Below the pieces are notes generated by a model. It was not told where the DNA came from. It ran no database searches and worked only from the letters and a program-made list of their open reading frames with translations. Made by a program: the position numbers and the translations under genes. From contig NC_059082.1 of the NCBI RefSeq assembly GCF_020497125.1, positions 53,776,524 to 53,840,523 on the forward strand: a stretch of DNA of 64,000 nucleotides. Direction: 5' to 3'. Source of the DNA: Mauremys mutica. Its lineage: Eukaryota > Chordata > Testudines > Geoemydidae. This document shows, one piece after another, positions 34,291 through 48,208 of the stretch; the first letter of the stretch is position 1, and each line of letters starts with the position of its first letter.

Positions 34291-34739
34291 GCTGAAAGTT
34301 AGAATATGCCAGATATAAAGTTGCCTGTGCAATCTTAATTTGGTCTCCTTCTGTATACACATTATGACGCAGTCTTTAATTCCATTATAACATGCTTTTC
34401 CTTCAGGACCCCTGCCTCATGCAGTGCACAGCAGGGACTCACACAGAAGCAGAATTAAAGAATTAAATCTGGAATTTTCCAACTTTGGAGTGCTTGAATT
34501 TACAACCTAATTTTTAACATAGTTTTTATATGTAATATGATTTGAGCACTGTCTTTACTCTAGCTTTTTTTGTTTTCTGATATAAAATAGATATTGTATG
34601 TTGCAGGCTTTTACAGCTGTATTTGCTACTTGTATGGGGGAACTTGAAACAGGAAAACAATAAACTATTATATTATTAGTTTATTCTATTTTCCCAGGTC
34701 TTTGTGCAGATTGCTCGTAGCCTTATGTTGGTGAGGAGA
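34291..34739. other. Unassigned AT-rich sequence
   Basis: No gene seen. Possibly the decayed intron of the orphan unit. Confidence 0.3.
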
Positions 34740-35250
34740 AGGGAGAAAACAAGGAGCCATTCCTGAGCTTTTCATCATGACTTTTTGCAAAGACACGAAT
34801 GTCATCATTGTATTTCAGCACATTATTCAGAGGACTCATTATTTGTCTCCAAATATCTTGCAATGTTTCTGCAGCCAACAGTATTCCAAATGACAAATGT
34901 TGATAGATCCAGAGGCCAACGTGAGTAGAACATGTGGTGATGTAGCTAGGGTGTGGTTCTCAGATGGTAACTCTTAACATTGTCCAGTTTTGAGAAGAAT
35001 GCAGCTCCATTATAGTCATATTAATATACTGCCCAGAGTGGGTCTAATATGGCATTCTCATTGAATTGCAACATTCGGCCAATGCATGGCATACTGTAGC
35101 TTTCATTTGTCTTCTGGGGATTACTTCTTTTGGAGATATTAATGGGAAAGTTCTTTCTCTTTCTGACCTTCCCAGTTATCTTAATTTCTTCTCAGTTACA
35201 TTTTCTGACATGAAAGCGAATGCCCAGGTATTCTTGATTTAGAGATCTGA
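34740..35250 (-). pseudogene. Ty3/gypsy-type RT fragment
   Basis: Minus-strand translation (frame-broken) yields STHVGLWIYQHLSFGILLAA, then a short TLQDIWRQIM block, then VLKYNDDIRVFAKSHDE. This is the order of gypsy RT blocks (F.T..GL..Y..L.FGI..A.E..Q / YxDD), with the YxDD catalytic box retained as YNDD. Both ends are missing and there are stops upstream. It is a different lineage from the 2-7 kb element, whose box reads YLNN. Confidence 0.5.
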
Positions 35251-35689
35251 TGTATCTCTATGTAAATGAACCTGGAAATCCTTTGTTTTACCAAAGCCAT
35301 AAAATAGAGTCTTGTCCTCTAATAGTCTACAAATATTGTATTTTATTGTTATCAGAATTTTGGCCAATCGTATTTACAACATTTTTTATTTTAGTGTATA
35401 AGCAAATCAATATACATGTGATCCTCGAATGACACAGAACTCATTGCTTCTGTGGCCACTGCACCCCTTTGTCACTGTTTTGTTGAATGAACCCTCAAAC
35501 GTAGCGGTTTCTAATTTCCATAGGATAAAATCATTCTCTTTGTTGGCACTAATTTAGTCTTGTTCAGAGCAGAGAGCGGTTATGCTTTTGCATATTATTT
35601 AACATTAAAAGACCAACAAAATGAGCCCGTGGTTGCACCTAGACACGTCCCTTGTTCAGCTCTGGGAGAAAGGGATTCTGCGAGTTGCT

Positions 35690-35929
35690 GCTACTGTCAC
35701 ATGACAATTCCCGGTTCCTTAGCGTTACCACTGTCACGTGACAAGGGTTTGTGCTGCTGCAGCTGAGACTGATGTGTGCTGTGCTGCGGCTGCCTCATTT
35801 CTCCCAGGAGCCCGAGCACGCTGGCTGCTGTTCACTCTCTTCTCTTCCTGTTTTGCATGGTAAGATTTTTCTGTTCCAAGCAAGGTGGGGGACAGTTTCA
35901 CTAGCTTCCTTCGGAGCTGAAGGCTCCAG
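35690..35929 (+). promoter_or_regulatory. Promoter and non-coding first exon of zinc-finger unit 3
   Basis: E-box palindromes gtcacatgac (35696-35705) and gtcacgtgac (35733-35742) in the same order as unit 2, followed by a shared acaagggt...ctgctgc stretch and a consensus donor (ccag|gtaacc) after 35929. GC content is lower than in unit 2. Homology with unit 2 continues into intron 1 (gtaacc-gag, aacgtg-gtaaaa). The ATG at 35751 opens a 60-codon frame that runs past the donor, so it is not taken as a start. Confidence 0.6.
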
Positions 35930-38637
35930 GTAACCGAGAGAACTTGGGGAACGTGACTGTAAAACTACCCCTTCCACGCCTATGTCTGCTCCATGTGTGA
36001 CTGTACGTCCCAGGTCTGCTGACTTTACTGGCACACGCAGGTTCTTGGTCCTGTTAGTACTTGCGGGAGCCAATCCAGGTACGGGAGAGCCAATGCACCC
36101 GGAAATGGGAGTCACCAAATCTCCCAGCAGAGTGGGAGGAGCTAGAAAGGAAGCGGGACTGAAAGAGATAGGAAAAATAATGAGAGGTGACGAGCTCCCA
36201 GTGCTTCCCAGTCCTGTTACTGCAGCATCACTGAGCAGATTGAGAGGAGCAAGAGTAAAAAGGCAGTGCCCTATCTCTGCCTAGTAACCATGCTGCAAAG
36301 GAAATGTACTGTTCTTAGGGACATTGTCAGGGAAACGCCCCACAGTGTAGCGTTTTATTCTGCTCCTCTACAGAAATTTGTTCAGTCTGTTAAAGGGAGG
36401 TAACACAAATGTCTTGGTTCATTTAGTCCCGGGGAAGATGCTGGGTCTGCACTGTAGTAAAGGGACCAAGCGGTTTTCAATGTCAGAGTTTAGAATATCT
36501 GCACCCAAGGAAAGCCTGAGACTTTAGCTTTAAAATGGACCAAAACCCTTTATCACCCTGACAGGTTGTAGAATAGCTTCCTGTGTGTCACTCCAGATCA
36601 CCTGTTATATTAATTTAGATGGGATATATGTGCTAAGATAACCCAGTCTCTAAACAGTAAGAAGGTCTGAGGTTTGGTATACAGAGACCTCAGCCTGCTT
36701 AGTACAATGGCAAATGCACCATTTTAACCTTTTATTAAAGATACAGAAAAGGAAAACCAGTTCAAGTGTTGAAATGTAAAGTTTTAAGTAAGGCTTTCAT
36801 TTTAACATTTCTTCTTCCCTTTCTCTCTAGCTGGAGAGAGCTTTAGTAGCAAAAACCCCCTTGTTTGACAGTCTCTTAGATAGTATCAAAGATGCTAATA
36901 ACTATCCTTTGGGGAAAAGACAAGAAGTTAATTGAGGCGGGCTAGAGCTATTGAGTTAAAGACCCATCCCATTTCATCTCAGGTAGTATTTTGGATTCAG
37001 CTAGAGCTGGTAGGGAGGGTGATGTCATTTGGATCCCTCTTGCTGGCCTGGTCTGGTCAGGACATCTCTTGGGATGACAAAAAACCCAGCCCCCAAAAGG
37101 GGGCGTGGCAGCCATGGTGGTGAAGCTTGCTTCAGTAGTCGCTCTCTGTTCTTCTATCTATTCTAGTCCTCCCAAAGTCTCTTTCTTTAAGGACCAAAAA
37201 AGGGAGTGATGCCAGTGATGTGAGGAAGCAGCCATGTGTTTAACGTAGGCAGAGCGGGGCCTTTAAGGTGAAAGGGAAGGGGCCCTCTGCAAAGACATTG
37301 TGCAGGAGAATGACCAGATTTTGCTATCAGTGATGAAGGATTTGTTTGTCCATATTTAGTAGGAGCTTTGTGGTCTCTGGTGTTCTCAGGGTGACTTCAG
37401 CTCTGGGTTCTTCTCTGGTTCCCGGAAGGCGGAAACATTCTACACAATATCTTCAAGCAGCCCAAAAATAACTGAGTAATTTGTGTTTGAATTTGTCTCT
37501 CCTTTTCTTTCTTTCTTTCTTTCCACTCTCATTTTGCATTCTCTCCCTCTCTGCTTATTTCCTTCTCTCTCAATCCCCCTTGCCTTCCCTGAATCATGCT
37601 TTCTCCTCCCCTTTCCCCTCTTCTCTTGTAATATTTTACTCCCATTCTTCATCTTTTAATACTCTCTTCACCTCCCCACCAACAGTTTCTTTGCCTTCAT
37701 CACTCAGTCCAGTTTCTCATTCATACCCCCCAAAATTGCCACTCTTAGGTCATGATCCCTCCATCCCAGTCTACCCCATACAAATAATACATCAGCCATG
37801 CTGTCACATACAGACCTAGCCACTTACACACCAGTCATCCTGCCATTCTGCCCCTCAGGCCCACGTCTCTCACACATTAGTCACCTTTCCATTCAGACCC
37901 CCAGTCACACACCAACTTACTTCTTTGGCTAGCAGAATCTCTCCCAGAGGGGCCCTGAGGTCCCATCCACATGGAAGTGGCAGAGAGAGTTTTCCCTGGT
38001 CTCCATGGAGGAGTAGAGTAAGAATGAGGAGACCAGAAGTTGGCCTCTCTCCTTCTCCATGTTGAAAGGAAGGGATCTCTGAGTCCTCATTCATTGTCCT
38101 GTTCCCCTTGGTGAGGTAGGGGTGAATCCTGGAGGTAGCCATGCTGGACAAATGAGTGAGAGCAGGCAGTGCTAGCACAGAATAGGTCATTGTTCCTTCT
38201 CTTAAGCAGCCCAATGGCCTAGATAGGAGGTCACCACCATCAGCAAATGCCTGGCGGCGGCATGCTCCCTGTTGTGTATTCACTCCTGATAGCTCCCAAA
38301 GCTTGTGGGCAGAGACTGTATTCTCCTATCTCCTCCCTTTGGGAAAGAGGGTCAGAGATACCGCACCACTGCCAATCTCCCTCTGCCCAGGACTTCCAAG
38401 GGGGAAAGAACTGTGACATTGACCTGTCCCTGGTCAGTCACACACATAGAATGGCTGTTCCTCCACCCTTGGGGCTGGTTCTATTCTCTAGCAGGCCCTG
38501 GTCTCTAACAGGCTGGGTTAGAGATGTGCAAGTGGCGCAGTAATACTCTGCCATAGTCCCCCACTGTGTGAAGATCTCTGAATCTCCTACAGGGGGCACA
38601 ACACATTTCACAGCACATCTGACTTTCCCAGGAGCTA
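35930..38637 (+). other. First intron of unit 3
   Basis: 36.33-36.56 kb matches unit 2; 37.9-38.64 kb matches unit 1 positions 1-590. A (ctttc/ttcc)-rich pyrimidine stretch lies at 37.48-37.68 kb. I found no KRAB-A exon. No other gene. Confidence 0.5.
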
Positions 38638-39272
38638 CAGTAACTCCTCCCTTAAAGTCGTCCCGCTTAACGTTATTTTGTTGTTACATTGCTGATCAAT
38701 TAGGGAACATACTCATTTAAAGTTGTGCAATGCTCCACTCTTATGTTGTTTGGCTGTCTGCTTTCTCCACAGCTGGCAGCCTCCCTATGTCTCCTGCCCA
38801 CCGGCAGACCCCGTGGATCAGCGCCTTCCTCCTCCTCCCCCTGCCTCCTGCCTGCGGCAATCAGCTGGCTTGCAGCGTTTTGGAGGCACGAGGGAGGGAG
38901 GAGGAGCGAGGACTCGGCAAGCAGGCTCCCCCTCCCTCCCCTGCCTCCCGAACGCAGCAATCAACTGGCTTGCGGTGTTTAGAAGGGAGAGGGGAGCAGC
39001 CAGGACACAGCATGCGAAGTAAAGGGGGAAGAGGTAGGTGGGAAGAAGAGGCGGGTCAAGGGTGGGGACTTGGGGGAAGGGGTGGAGTGGGCAGGCCGAG
39101 GGTTGAGCCCCCTGCCCCTGGTGCTTGCAGAGTAGGGGAAGCTGCCCTGGAACCTAACCCCTCCCCCCCATTTACATTAATTCTTATGGGGAAATTGGAT
39201 TCGCTTAACATCGTTTCACTTCAAGTCGTATTTTTCAGGAACATAACTACAACGTTAAGTGAGGAGTTACTG
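38638..39272. mobile_element. Tigger-like (TA-target) element, 635 bp
   Basis: Ends cagtaactcctcccttaaag and aacgttaagtgaggagttactg are inverted repeats of about 16 bp, with TA flanks at 38636-37 and 39273-74. The interior is GC-rich (38815-39150), non-coding. It interrupts the conserved block aggagcta|tttccttt that is continuous in the other units. Same family as 51602-52269. Confidence 0.82.
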
Positions 39273-39383
39273 TATTTCCTTTCCATACAGATGAAATGTC
39301 CGCTCCAGCAAAGAGAGGGGCAGGGTTTTTTGTAGCAAGATGTGACAAACCCTGATCTTGCTCATTTTTCCTACCCAGAGCAG

Positions 39384-39497
39384 AATTTCCAATTCAAAAC
39401 CTGGACATAATCTCCCCCATAGACCGAGAGGAAGAGCCGTAGGTTCCTGATCTCCAGGGCTACGAGGAAAAGGAGATGCTGAGTGGCACCTGTGCAG
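39384..39497 (+). pseudogene. KRAB-B-like exon of unit 3, with premature stop
   Basis: Acceptor gagcag before 39384 and donor gcag|gtgagg after 39497 bound a 114-nt symmetric exon. In phase with the zinc-finger exon it reads FPIQNLDIISPIDREEEP, TAG (39440-39442), VPDLQGYEEKEMLSGTCA. The stop lies exactly at the usual Trp of EEPW, a single TGG to TAG change. Everything else is well preserved, so the lesion is probably recent, polymorphic, or tolerated by exon skipping. Confidence 0.72.
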
Positions 39498-41438
<1,941 letters not shown>

Positions 41439-42208
41439 AAATGGGCTGAAAGCTTCATGTCAGATATCCCTCCAGAGTCTCCCAATAGATAGTAGCCAGG
41501 CATGTTTCTTGCTTTGAGTCCATAAGGCTCTTCTCTTTTCACAGAGAATGAAAAATGCCTTGTTGAGGATGGTCAAGTTAAACAAAGAGGAAATGTTGGT
41601 GCAGGGAGATGAGTCACGTAGGGGCCTGAGGTGTGGAGAGGAATGTATGCTGGGAGCCAGAGCCAGAGACCAGGAGGGGCTGTGGGCAGAGGGAGGATGG
41701 AGCATTTGGAGAGAAAAGAGAAGCTGTTAGTATAATTGGAGAGAAGTCCCCCATGAGGACCAGGGCTGGAACTAACAAGGACTGTGCCAGGGGAAAGGAC
41801 TGGGCCCAGTATCATTGGTTCGCCATGTGGAGAAGCAGGAAGGGGTAGCGATCCGAGGGCTTGATGAGTCTCGGCAGTCTCTCCGTCATATCATGAATCC
41901 TAGCTCCAGACAAGCAGCACACCTCTCGGTTTTCCTGGTCAGAATGGCAGATAGATGACTCAGTCCCCCTTATGATCTTGGGATCTTGGTAGGATTTATC
42001 AAATGAAGATCTCAATCCCTTTTGTTTCAATGACTGAATTCCCAGATTTTTGGTCATCTGTTATAAATTTCAACTTTGCCAGTATTCCAAGACTATTTCC
42101 AAATAGTTTTGGTGGAAGCAGGTGCTATTCCTGTACACAGATGCTCAGATTTCCTCCCAATAAATGCTGCTATACTGTCAATGACAGACAGTATAGAAGT
42201 ATTGCCTT
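41439..42208 (+). other. 3' flank of unit 3
   Basis: Homologous to the other 3' UTRs to about 41730, then different. 41763-41810 (ggaactaacaaggactgtgc, aggggaaaggactgggccc) is a piece of the LTR family at 43164-44420. No shared AATAAA block is found; the nearest AATAAA is at 42473-42478. Confidence 0.5.
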
Positions 42209-42450
42209 CAGAGGTGAAAGTAAGCAGGTCCAGTATGGTACGGTTTACTGGCAAGAGCCAGTACACAGCCAACCATACTGGCAGGGGGCAGCTTCCCCAG
42301 GCGGGCAATTTAAAAGGGCCCTGGGCTCCCAGCAGTGGCTGGAGCCCCTGGCCCTTTAAATTGCCACCAGAGCCCCAGGGCACCCAGCTGCTGTTGCAGC
42401 TACAGCTACCATGGGGCTCCAGCAGTGATTTAAAGGTCCCCTTTTAGTTC
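42209..42450. mobile_element. hAT-like repeat, left end, with hairpin core
   Basis: Starts cagaggtgaaagtaagcagg. The interior has gtactggcaagagccagtac and a hairpin of caatttaaaagggccctggg against ggccctttaaattg (about 42306-42363). It is the family whose right end is at 22677. The right end here is unclear. Confidence 0.5.
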
Positions 42451-42789
42451 TGCCACGCCTGCCCTCATTATGAATAAAATACTGTATGAATGGGACTGAC
42501 TTCCTCATATATGGAATGTGCTATAAGCTAGGAAACCATGAGTTCTAGTCCCAGCTGTTCTGTTAATATATCTGCATATTTCACAACTGTTTTGAGGAGA
42601 GACAACTATTATGTATCTGTTTCATTGTGATGATAACTGAGAGCTTGCACAATGTCACTTCAGGCAGAGATGGGAATAAAAACCAGGTCTCTGTTATGAC
42701 AGACCCAAATATTTCCACTTTGCCACAATGCCTCTCAGAATGAGCATGCCAAAACTGTGCTTGGCTATCTCTAACCACTAGACTGTAGT

Positions 42790-43040
42790 TTTCATATATT
42801 AATAAATCAAGGCCTGAAGGGACATTATGATCATCTCAGTCTGACTTCTTGCATAACACAGGCCAAAGAACCTCACCTAGTAATCTTTGCATCAAACCTA
42901 TAACTTGTGTTTGAGCTAGAGCTGATGTTTTAGAAAGAATCTACCATGTCCCTAGGTAAGTTATGCCAATAGTTAATTAACTTCATGTTAAAAAGGTGCA
43001 CCCTATTTCTAGTCTGAATTTGTCTAGTTTCAGCTTCAGA
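42790..43040 (-). mobile_element. CR1-family LINE 3' fragment
   Basis: The + strand has ggcctgaagggacattatga and tctgacttcttgcataaca, the complement of a CR1 3' end related to 8110-8720. Confidence 0.7.
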
Positions 43041-43163
43041 ATGGATCTCATTCTGCCTTTTTCTGACAGATTGTGTGGTGTATTGAAAATTGTGTTAAAA
43101 TTATAACATATCACTTTAAATTCTCAGGAGTTTTCCTGGTCCTGCTTGCAGGTTAGTAGTGGT

Positions 43164-44420
43164 TGTGATGTTGCACTCCATATGTTTATGGAAATATGCT
43201 TATGAGTGTGAATGTAATATAACTGGAATATGCTTTACACAAAAGGTCTCTTGTAAGGTATCGTTACAAAGCTTATAATCTACTGAGTGTGTTCATCCTA
43301 TTTGTATGAATGGGTCATTCTTGTATCTGAAGCTAGAAATATGAAGTATTACTCTTAAGTCCTGTTGTAATTATGCAAAGTGTGGGCCACTAATGGTGGT
43401 TTGGACTCTTAATGGCTCCCATTAACCAGGACAATTGGTTGTAAATGGCTCTGTTTACTTGTAAGCCTTCCTGTGTTCCCATGAGTCAGGCCGGAAAGAA
43501 TGGAGGCTTGGAGTCTCACAGGACATGTGACCATGTCACCTGGTATTGGAATCCATCTTAAACCTGGTGTTTTTCCATTTAGAAGGACGGGTGGGGACCC
43601 AGAGAGACAAAATATTCACGCCTTGCACCAAAGCCATAAAAGGGGGTGGAACAGAACAAAGAGGGCTGCCAGGCATGAGAAATCTCCTACCTGAGAAATT
43701 ACCACCTGAGCTGGAACTAACAAGGACTGTGCCAGGGGAAAGGACTGGGCCCAGATTAGAAAGGAGTCTGGTCTGTGAAAGAAGCTTATTGGAACATCTC
43801 TGAGGGTGAGATTTACCTGTATTCAATTTCTTAAATGTATCAGGCTTAGATTTGGGTGTTTTGTTTTATTTTGCTTGGTAACTTACTTTGTTCTGTCTGT
43901 TATTACTTGAAACCACTTAAATCCTACTTTTTATACTTAATAAAATCACTTTTCAGAGGAGTAGCCGTGTTAGTCTGGATCTGTAAAAGCAGCAAAGAGT
44001 CCTGTGGCACCTTATTAGTCTATAAAATCACTTTTGTTTATTAGTAAACCTAGAGTAATTGATTAATACCTAGGAGACCAAATAGCTGTGCATATCTCTC
44101 GATCGGTGTTACGGACAATTTATGAGTTTACCCTGTATAAGCTTTATACAGAGTAAAACAGATTTATTTGGGGTTTGGATCTCATTGGGAACTGGGTATC
44201 TGTGTAGTGGAGATAGGTAACCTGCTGAGTGGTTTTCGGTTAAAGCCTACAGCTTTGGGGGCATGGTTCAGACCTGAGTCTGTGTTGCAGCAGACTAGTG
44301 TGTCTGGCTCAACAAGACAGGGTTCTGGAGTCCCAAGCCATCAGGAAAATCGGGCTCAGAGGTAATTTCAGCACATCAGATTACAGTCCCAAGGGGCTCT
44401 CTGTGACCAAACCCGTCACA
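43164..44420 (+). mobile_element. Solo LTR of an endogenous retrovirus (about 1.26 kb)
   Basis: Begins tgtgatgttgcactcc and ends aacccgtcaca (TG...CA). Flanks are gtggt (43159-43163) and gtggc (44421-44425), a likely 5-bp duplication with one mismatch. A TATA-like ccataaaaggg is at about 43637 and AATAAA at 43939-43944, in U3-R order. No internal retroviral genes. A SINE-like repeat (43954-44021) inserted right after the poly(A) signal. Confidence 0.75.
43954..44021. mobile_element. Short interspersed repeat with 14-bp target duplication
   Basis: Flanked by ataaaatcactttt at 43940-43953 and 44022-44035. The body (agtagccgtgttagtctgg, cctgtggcaccttattag) is a repeat frequent in reptile genomes, truncated here. 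Inserted in the solo LTR, therefore younger. Confidence 0.85.
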
Positions 44421-44487
44421 GTGGCCCTCTAGGGAAGTATGCTATTTGGGTCTTTCAGCAGTCAATCTGCAAAGAGCCAACCTAGAG

Positions 44488-44799
44488 CAGGGGTTCTCAA
44501 ACTTCATTGCACTGTGACCCCCTTCTGACAACAAAAATTACTACACGACCCCAGGAAGGGAGGCCGAAACCTGAGCCCACTGAGCCTTGCCACCCCAGGT
44601 TGGGGAGCCAAAGACAAAGCCCCAGGGCTTCATCCCCGGGCAGGGGGTCTGTAGCCTTAGCCCCACTGCCCAAGGTGGTGCAGCTTGGGCTTTGGCCCTG
44701 GCCACAGACCCCAGCAAGTCTAATGCCAGCCATGGCGACCCCATTAAAACGGGGTCACGACCCACTTTGGGGTCCCATCCCACAGTTTGAGAACCACTG
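44488..44799. mobile_element. Non-autonomous hAT element, 312 bp
   Basis: Ends caggggttctcaaacttc and acagtttgagaaccactg, with a perfect 8-bp target duplication acctagag (44480-44487 and 44800-44807). The interior is GC-rich, with no transposase. Confidence 0.92.
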
Positions 44800-44989
44800 A
44801 CCTAGAGCAAGGTGGGGGGAGTTGGGCCTCTCTGCCTTAGGGAGCAACCTGGTTTTGGTTCTGATGTGTGAAAGTTCTGGATCTTAAGAAATAAAGTAGT
44901 GTTATGTTGCAACCTTCCAGAAGGATAAAAACATAAAATACTTCAGTTTCTCTATTTGTATATTGTGAACATAACAGATTAAAGAGCCA

Positions 44990-45350
44990 GCTATCAGAAA
45001 TCTCTTCCCCATGTAAATACTTATAGACTGTGATTCAGTCAGCTCTTAACCCTCTCTTGGATAAACTAAATAGATTGATCTTCTTAGTTTCTCACTATAT
45101 GGCATGTTTTCCAGAGCTCAGATAACTCTTGTATGATTTTTCAACATCCTTTCTGAAGTGTGGAAGGCAGAAATGTATGCAGAATTCCAGTATCAGTCTC
45201 ACCATTGCACTACACAGAGGTAAAATCACCTCCCTTCTCCTTTTCCCTCCACCTTCATGCACAGAACAGCCTCTGTCATGACACATCTCTTGCCTATCCA
45301 GAGCCAGGAATAGAATCCAGGAATCCTGATCTCCAGCATTCCAATGTTGT
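44990..45350 (-). mobile_element. Old CR1-type LINE fragment
   Basis: The minus strand has decayed RT-tail coding (MVRLILEFCIHFCLPHFRKD, the equivalent of ...LEYC.QFW.P..RKD). Strongly diverged. Confidence 0.6.
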
Positions 45351-45424
45351 CTCACAAATAACTGCTTACCCCACTGACAAGGTGTGTCATGCCCTTTTCT
45401 AGTGGGTGGTCCACGTGATGTCTA

Positions 45425-45760
45425 ATAGCATGTTAAACCTATCATCATCGTCGGCAATCCCTTGATTCGAGAATGATCTCTACCACAGATTTATATATTG
45501 GTCCTCCTGAGATGACTCAGGAGTCCGATCCTGGAACCACAGATCCGCCCGCAGTAGGTACAGACATTTCCTGGCAGGTCAGCTGTCTGTGGGAGAAAGT
45601 TCCTTCTTTTTCCTTCCTTCTCCCTCTATTTTCAGCTTTGAGGGCAAGGCACTTCTCTTCGAAGCAGGCCACTGCCTGATGGAGGATGTGGTGCCATAGA
45701 GGTTGGTGGGTGGCTCGCTTCTCCCAGCTTGTGATGTCCACATTATTTTTCTTGAGATAC
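45425..45760 (-). pseudogene. Non-LTR retroelement C-terminal end with CxxC-type finger
   Basis: The minus strand 45804-45517 encodes WHHILHQAVACFEEKCLALK and related sequence. One base shift then gives NVCTYCGRICGSRIGLLSHL followed by a stop, a C2HC-type finger that ends ORF2 in some non-LTR elements. The element continues beyond the LTR insertion at 46427. Family not assigned. Confidence 0.5.
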
Positions 45761-46426
45761 TGTGATAAATGAAAAGAGGGGGGGGGGCTCCCTTTTATTG
45801 ACACCCAGACAGCCAGTTAACTATAAAACCCCTCTTAGTAGTTGTTCTCTACTAGCTTTACTTGTAAAGGGTTAAAAAGTCTCCCTGCATAGGTAAAAGG
45901 AAGGGAGTGGGCAACTGACCAAAAGAGCCAATGGGAAGGCTAAAACTTTTTAAAATTGGGGGGAAAACTTCCCCTTTGTCTTAATTTTTGTATTTGCTCT
46001 TTTTAAATCTATCAATAGCCTGAGTTTTCAGATGTATTTTTTTCTTCTTTTTTTAAATAAAATTTACCTTTTTTAAGAACAAGATTGGAGTTCTGTGTCC
46101 TAAGAGGTTTGTGCACATGTTGTTTAATTAGCCTGTGGCAACAGCTGATTTCCTTTGTTTTCTTTTTCAGCTCTTCCCCGGAGGAGTGGTGGGGTGAAAG
46201 GGCTTGAGAGTACCCCACAAGAAGGAATTCCCAAGTGCACCTTCCTGGGTTCTCAAAGGGGTTTTTGCACTTGGGTGGTGGCAGCATCTACCCATCCAAG
46301 GTCATAGAAAAGCTGTAACGTTGGGAGTTTAATACAAGCCTGGAGTGGCTAGTATTAATTTTTTAAATCCTTGCGGGCCCCCACCTTCTGCACTCAAAGT
46401 GCCAGAGTGGAGAATCAGCCTTGACA
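45761..46426 (-). mobile_element. Solo LTR, 666 bp, perfect 5-bp target duplication
   Basis: Begins tgtgataaatgaaaagagg and ends cagccttgaca (TG...CA), flanked by gatac at 45756-45760 and 46427-46431. A poly(A)-like aataaaattt is at about 46057. Strand is uncertain (set to match the interrupted element only). No internal genes. Confidence 0.8.
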
Positions 46427-47556
46427 GATACGCTTTCAGTGTGTCTTTTTAGCATTTCCTCTGACAACCACGGGATCTCTGACCATGGGTGAGCTGAGAG
46501 TAGAAAACTTGTTTTTGGAGGTGAGAGTCTGGCATCCGTACACAATGTCCAGCCAGTTACTGCTCTAGAACAAGTGGAAGGAGTGTGTGTTGTGGTTCTG
46601 AAGAACCTCAGTTCAAACATGTTGGAAAAAAATATGTGAGCATGTATTTAAAGACTATCCCCTGAGGCATGAACAAGGAAGCCACACTGAGGTGTTACAG
46701 CTAAAACCAAATTTAAAAGAAAGGTGGGGCTTGTGGTTAAGGTTCTGTGAGCTACAATTCAGGAGATGTATGTTCAGCTCTATGATGAGCTATGACATTG
46801 GTATTAATTATACTGTATCTTAGTTCCCCATCTACAAACAAGGGACGATGATGCTTTCACCAGCACTAAATCTACAGGATTTTGTTAAGATTAGTTTAGT
46901 TATAGGCAAATTAGTTTGATATTTACCAGATATCTCATTAAATTGTTTGCCTTAAATGCCACACATGGAGCTTCACAAAACATGGACACTCTACTATTCC
47001 TGTAATGAGTCTAAAATGAAAGGCCTGGGTAGGATGTGGCACATCAGAAGATTTGAAAATTCCTTCAGTTTTGGTGGGAAAGAAATTGTCTCTCCTCATT
47101 ATTCAACTGCAAGTGCACCTGCACACTAGCACTTTTGCAAATTGTACCTGCAAAAGGGAGGCTGCTATTTAGAAAATTTGGGTCTAAGTGTAATTAGAGT
47201 TGCACTGATTAAAACACTAAGTGGGAGAACTCAGATAACATCCCATGGTTACTTCATAAGTTAACAGTGAAAATATCCCTATCCCCTGTTCATTTGCGGT
47301 TTAAAGGTGGTGCAGTGGATTTCCTATGGCTACCAGGGGCTGCTCAAATCTGAATCAGTTTGTCCAAAGTGGCTTTATGCCTGGCACTGCAGGTAAAGTC
47401 CAAGGTCTGTAATGTGATCCTTCAGCTGCATGAATCCACGAAAGGACAGTTTGTTCAACAGCTAAAGTGCCATTGATTTAACTGGCAGGAATTTCTTATT
47501 TTCTGTACCAGGGCCCTGCTCCTGCTCCACTGACTTCAGTAGAAGTAGGACTAGAC
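46427..47556. other. Interrupted LINE remainder, then unassigned sequence
   Basis: 46432-46625 continues the element broken by the solo LTR. 46730-46870 has MIR-like text (ttcaggagatgtatgttcag, ttccccatctacaaac). The rest is AT-rich with no gene. Confidence 0.4.
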
Positions 47557-48208
47557 CAGGGGTGGGCAAACTTTTTGGCCCGAGGGCCACATCTGGGTAT
47601 GGAAATTATATGGCGGGACATGAATGCCCATGAAATTGGGGTTGAGGTGCAGGAGGGAGTGAGGGTTCTGGCTGGGGGTGTGGGCTCTGGGGTGGGGCCA
47701 GAAATGAGGAGGAGTGTAGGAGGGTGCTCCAGGCTGGGACCGAGGGGTTAGGAGGAGAATCAGGGCTGGGGGGCTGGGAGTGGGGTTCCAGGGGTGCAGG
47801 CTCCGGGCAGTGCTTACCTGAAGCATGGGTGGGCAAACTATGGTCCACAGTCCACATCCAGCCCACCACCTGAGTTAATATGGCCCTCGAGCTTTTGCAG
47901 CTCCCGGAAGCAGCAGCATGTCCCCCCTCTGGCTCCTATGTTTAGGGGCAGCCAGGGGGCTCCGTGTGCTACCCCCGCCCCAAGCACCACCCCCACAGCT
48001 CCCATTGGCTGGGAACTGGCCAATGGGAGCTGCAGGGGTGGCGCCTGCAGATGGGGCAGTGTGCAGAGCCGCCTGACTGTCCCCCGCCCCACGCAGGAGC
48101 CAGAGGGAGGATATGCTGCTGCTTCCGGGAGCTCCAGGCGCTCGAGGGCCATATTAACTCAGGTGGTGGGCTGGATGTGGACTGTGGGCCATAGTTTGCC
48201 CACCCCTG
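47557..48208. mobile_element. hAT element of the GGGTGGGCAAAC family with internal fold-back
   Basis: Ends caggggtgggcaaac and gtttgcccacccctg are perfect 15-bp inverted repeats. The target duplication gactagac is perfect (47549-47556 and 48209-48216). The left third is G-rich (ggggtgagg-type). The right part is a 110-bp inverted repeat (47827-47936 and 48096-48205). No coding. Confidence 0.93.
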
